From: Lonicera japonica
Lineage: Eukaryota; Streptophyta; Magnoliopsida; Dipsacales; Caprifoliaceae
NCBI GenBank assembly: GCA_021464415.1
Contig: CM038470.1
Span: forward strand, 33,536,099-33,600,098
Reading direction: 5' to 3'
Length of the DNA: 64,000 bases
Shown: positions 61,019 through 64,000 of the stretch, piece after piece
Position numbering within the stretch: the first letter of the stretch is position 1
Layout of the letters: the number at the start of each line of letters is the position of its first letter
Notes under the pieces: generated by a model
Databases searched by the model: none
What the model saw: only the letters and a program-made list of their open reading frames with translations
What the model was told of the DNA's origin: nothing
Position numbers and translations under genes: made by a program

Positions 61019-61590
61019 TAATTAATTAATAGTAACAATAACACGACACACACGTATATGTACAATAACATGCATACACGTTAGTTTTTAGTAGTTGAAT
61101 CAAAATACTTATAAAAATGGTAACTTGGAGTGCACATGCATGACCATTTTCCATCAACTTTAAACCGTAAAAGTGGATGGAAGGTTGGGTTAGTGTAGAA
61201 CTTGGTCAATAGTTTCAAAAATGACGTTTTTTAAAGTTGAGGGGCTAAAATGGAACTATCCCCCATAGTTTAGGTGGCCATTAACGTAGTTTAATCTTGT
61301 TTTTTAGTATTAATTGCAGGCTTCACACTAAAGTTTTGAAATATTACAAAGCCAACCTCATACTTTCAAAGTTTACAAAAGATCCTTGTAAGGAAATTAA
61401 AGACAAATATTTAAATTTTTACGAACTTAACCAATTCCTTGACGTAAGAAAATTCAATTTTAATTCTAATATGATAAATTAAAAATTAAGCATACCTCCT
61501 TCAAGAAAAAGCTAAAGAAAAATAGTACCATTCAGACGCAAGGGCGGCTTTTTATTTAATACCGACTAGGATAGTTGTGTCTAGTGAACA
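59465..61590. other. Gene-free AT-rich DNA
   Basis: Contains (TA)n at 59702-59726 and 60673-60699 and (AAT)n at 60983-61017. No supported gene. Confidence 0.5.
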
Positions 61591-62618
61591 TTTGGTCCTT
61601 AAAAAGGAGGTTGGCAATGATTTAGTTCAAATTATTTACTATTATTATTTTATCATATATAATAATATAAATAAAATACTTTCTTTTGATTAAAGTATAA
61701 CATGTGACACATAATAAATATGCTTTAATCTCTATGATATTTTTATTATTTTTAATTTTCTAATAATTTAATATCTCATATCTAATTTGTAATATAATAT
61801 ATTAATTGTAATATATAATTTATCTAGTATGCATTACCTTTTTTAGCAAATATAATATCTAATTTAATTACTAATAAAATATTTATTATAATATCTAATT
61901 TTAAGAACTTTTTCAATAGATATTTTCAGTTTTTTAAGATTTTGTTTTCTCTTATCTTCTCTTTGTTTCCTTCCCTCTCTAAGAAAAATGATACTATTAT
62001 ACTATTCTATATAAACATTTTACTATTATACCCTTCGGAAAATATTTAATATATAATCATATCATATATAGATATATATAATATAAAATACTATCTTCTC
62101 CCTATATTATGACACGTGTCACTACATTAACGCTTTTCAAATTTTAAATAAATATTGTCCTTTTAAAGGAGTTTGGCAATGATTTAGTTCAAAGCATTTA
62201 TTATTATTTCATATATAATAATAGTAAATAAAATGCTTTATTTTGATGAAAGTATGACATGTGACACATAATAAATATACTTTAATCTCTATGATATTCC
62301 TATTATTTTCAATTTTCTAATAATTTAATATCTCATATCTAATTTATAATATAATATATTAATTGTAATATATAATTTATCTAGTATGCATTACCTTTTT
62401 TAGCAAATATAATATCTAATTTAATTACTAATAAAATATTTATTATAATATCTAATTTTAAGAACTTTTTCAATAGATATTTTCAGTTTTTTAAAGATTT
62501 TGTTTTCTCTTATATTCTCTTTGTTTCCTTCCCTCTCTAAGAAAAATGATACTATTATACTATTCTATATAAGCATGTTACTATTATAACCTTCGGAAAA
62601 TATTTAATATATAATCTA
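61591..62618. repeat. Direct duplication, about 465 bp per copy
   Basis: Copy 1 about 61591-62058, copy 2 about 62153-62618, offset 562 bp, with a 94-bp spacer containing gacacgtgtc. They share ttggcaatgatttagttc, gacatgtgacacataataaa and cttcggaaaatatttaatat and differ at few positions. AT-rich and non-coding. Confidence 0.85.
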
Positions 62619-62784
62619 TATTACAAATCAAGGAAATACTATTCATTGATTTGACCACTATCTTTTTTAATCTAAAGGTCATAAATCAATTCAACAATCC
62701 AATGGTCAAGATTGGTTCAACAATCTAATGGCATATAATTTATTTAGTTATGTTCTCCTCTCTATACATTTAGAATATTAATTT

Positions 62785-63030
62785 ATTTAGTTATGTTTTG
62801 ATACAATTTTAAAATTAATAAGGTAATTTACTATTTTGATACAAGAACTAAGCATAATGATATTTATTTAACACTCTTTTTAAATCTTACAAAATTAATA
62901 CATTGAAAATATTAACTTATTTAGTTATATTTTGGAATAGAAAGTAAAACTCATAATTTAAAAATAATAAGGAAATTTACTATTTTGATACAAGAGCTAA
63001 GCATAAGGATATTTATTTAACACCCTCTTT
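62785..63030. repeat. Tandem duplication with offset 149 bp
   Basis: Shared blocks: tttatttagttatgtt / cttatttagttatatt, atttactattttgatacaag and ctaagcata.ggatatttattt. Two copies side by side, directly before the terminal inverted-repeat element. Confidence 0.65.
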
Positions 63031-63112
63031 AAATATTCTTCTATGTAAAATTAACTATTTTATTAGTTTTATTTTTTACTTTTTTTAACTATTTTTTTAT
63101 AACTTTTTTTTT

Positions 63113-64000
63113 GGTTATTGGCAATATTTTTTTGTTAATTGAGTAGATAAAACGTAGAGCGAAGCTAAGGGAACCGTAACTCAGATATACTAATTATTTT
63201 ATTTCATTTTTAGACTTTTTAAAATTATATTAAGTTTAATCTAATTAATTCCATAAGATAATCTAATTAATTCCATAAAAAACTCAATGAAATTTGTTTT
63301 CAACCCTAAATAACTATTTTTTTACAGGTGATTTTATTACTATTCTCGACTTTTTACCATTAATTTCCTTTTTGAGATTTCGTTAAATTGATCAATCTCA
63401 ACCATTAATTAAGTTTAACCACCAGTTGAGATAGACTTACAAAAAAAAATATAGTGACTTAATAATTTATATTTATTATTTTTGACGGAATCCTGCTTCC
63501 CTGTTCCCTTCCCTGTGGTTAAGCATCAGGTATATCTGTGTGCTATTTGTTTAAAGAAGAATGTAAAATAAAAAACCTCCATTTTCTCCTTCTATGCATT
63601 TACTTTTACCATAAATGATTAGAACATGACTGATTATTCTATCTCTGAAACGATACTTTTAAGTATATTATATCTTATTGGTTTGACATTTCAAAAATGC
63701 CGTTAAAAGAATTGAAAAATGCCATTGAAAGAATAATTAGTTATGCTCTAATTTATAATTTTTATTTTCCTTTTCAGGTGTCTTAAATTATTATTTTTGA
63801 AGTACATAACTAATGTACTAAATCCTAAAAAAGAAATAAAAATATATTATCTTATCTTATGGAATTAATTAGATTAAACTTCGTATAATTTTTAAAAGTC
63901 TAAAAATGAAATAAAATTATTAGTATATCTGAGTTGCGGTTCCCTTAGCTTCGCTTTACGTTTTATCTACTCACAATTAACAAAAAAATTGCTAATAACC
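63113..64000. mobile_element. Mutator-like element with TIRs of about 150 bp, running to the window edge
   Basis: The left repeat (63113 to about 63262) and the reverse complement of 63852-64000 agree over about 150 bp with few differences (ggttattggcaa / ggttattagcaa; gcgaagctaagggaacc; tctaattaattccataag). About 590 bp lie between, including ttccctgttcccttccctg and aagcatcaggtata near 63495-63535. Long inverted repeats suggest Mutator type. The target duplication cannot be checked since the right end meets the window edge. Confidence 0.75.

Noticed and set aside
1..64000. CRISPR array, prokaryotic operons or integrated viral genes
   Set aside because: No regular spacer-repeat array, no dense unspliced gene clusters and no viral protein motifs. 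The regular repeats seen are tandem duplications or foldback arms.

Overview
This is plant nuclear DNA, almost certainly from a eudicot. The evidence is spliced plant genes with small exons, AT-rich intergenic DNA, long CT/GA and TA microsatellites, and a dense mix of plant transposon classes: RTE LINE, CACTA, hAT, Mutator- and Harbinger-type MITEs, solo LTRs, a TRIM and tRNA-derived SINEs. I cannot name the species. Nothing bacterial, viral or CRISPR-like is present.

Only three host genes are supported. (1) Positions 1-2463, + strand: the last three exons of an ABCE-type ATPase (RLI2/ABCE2, ribosome recycling), cut by the window edge. (2) 27823-11579, - strand: a complete 13-exon gene for a Golgi GT77 glycosyltransferase, the arabinosyltransferase XEG113. 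The exons sum to 1896 nt, giving 631 residues and a stop, with every splice phase consistent; one intron is of the GC-AG class. The gene spans 16 kb because its introns are full of mobile DNA. (3) 44712-46515, + strand: a two-exon receptor-like kinase broken by a one-base deletion just before its DFG segment. RLI2 and XEG113 converge on a 9-kb repeat-rich gap; XEG113 and the kinase diverge from a 17-kb transposon block.

The transposon block (30.4-43.7 kb) has a readable insertion history. A nearly intact RTE-type LINE (target duplication of 17-18 bp, one internal stop) carries a hAT MITE near its 5' end. A 1.9-kb hAT element has its left 8-bp target duplication split by a CACTA-type MITE, which has its own 3-bp duplication. 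A 4.76-kb CACTA element with perfect CAT duplications carries an intact TNP1/Transposase_24-like gene but no recognisable catalytic transposase.

Inside XEG113 there are at least five copies of one foldback MITE family with 9-bp target duplications. One copy was itself entered by a 281-bp TRIM with an AAGAA duplication. Intron 1 holds a 1381-bp solo LTR with CAAAT duplications.

From 46.5 kb to 64 kb I see no gene: AT-rich DNA, two large foldback elements, a 233-bp GC-rich solo LTR, a Harbinger/Tourist MITE, tandem duplications, and a Mutator-like element whose right terminal repeat runs to the window edge. Family names rest on recognition of protein motifs and terminal structures; no database search was run.
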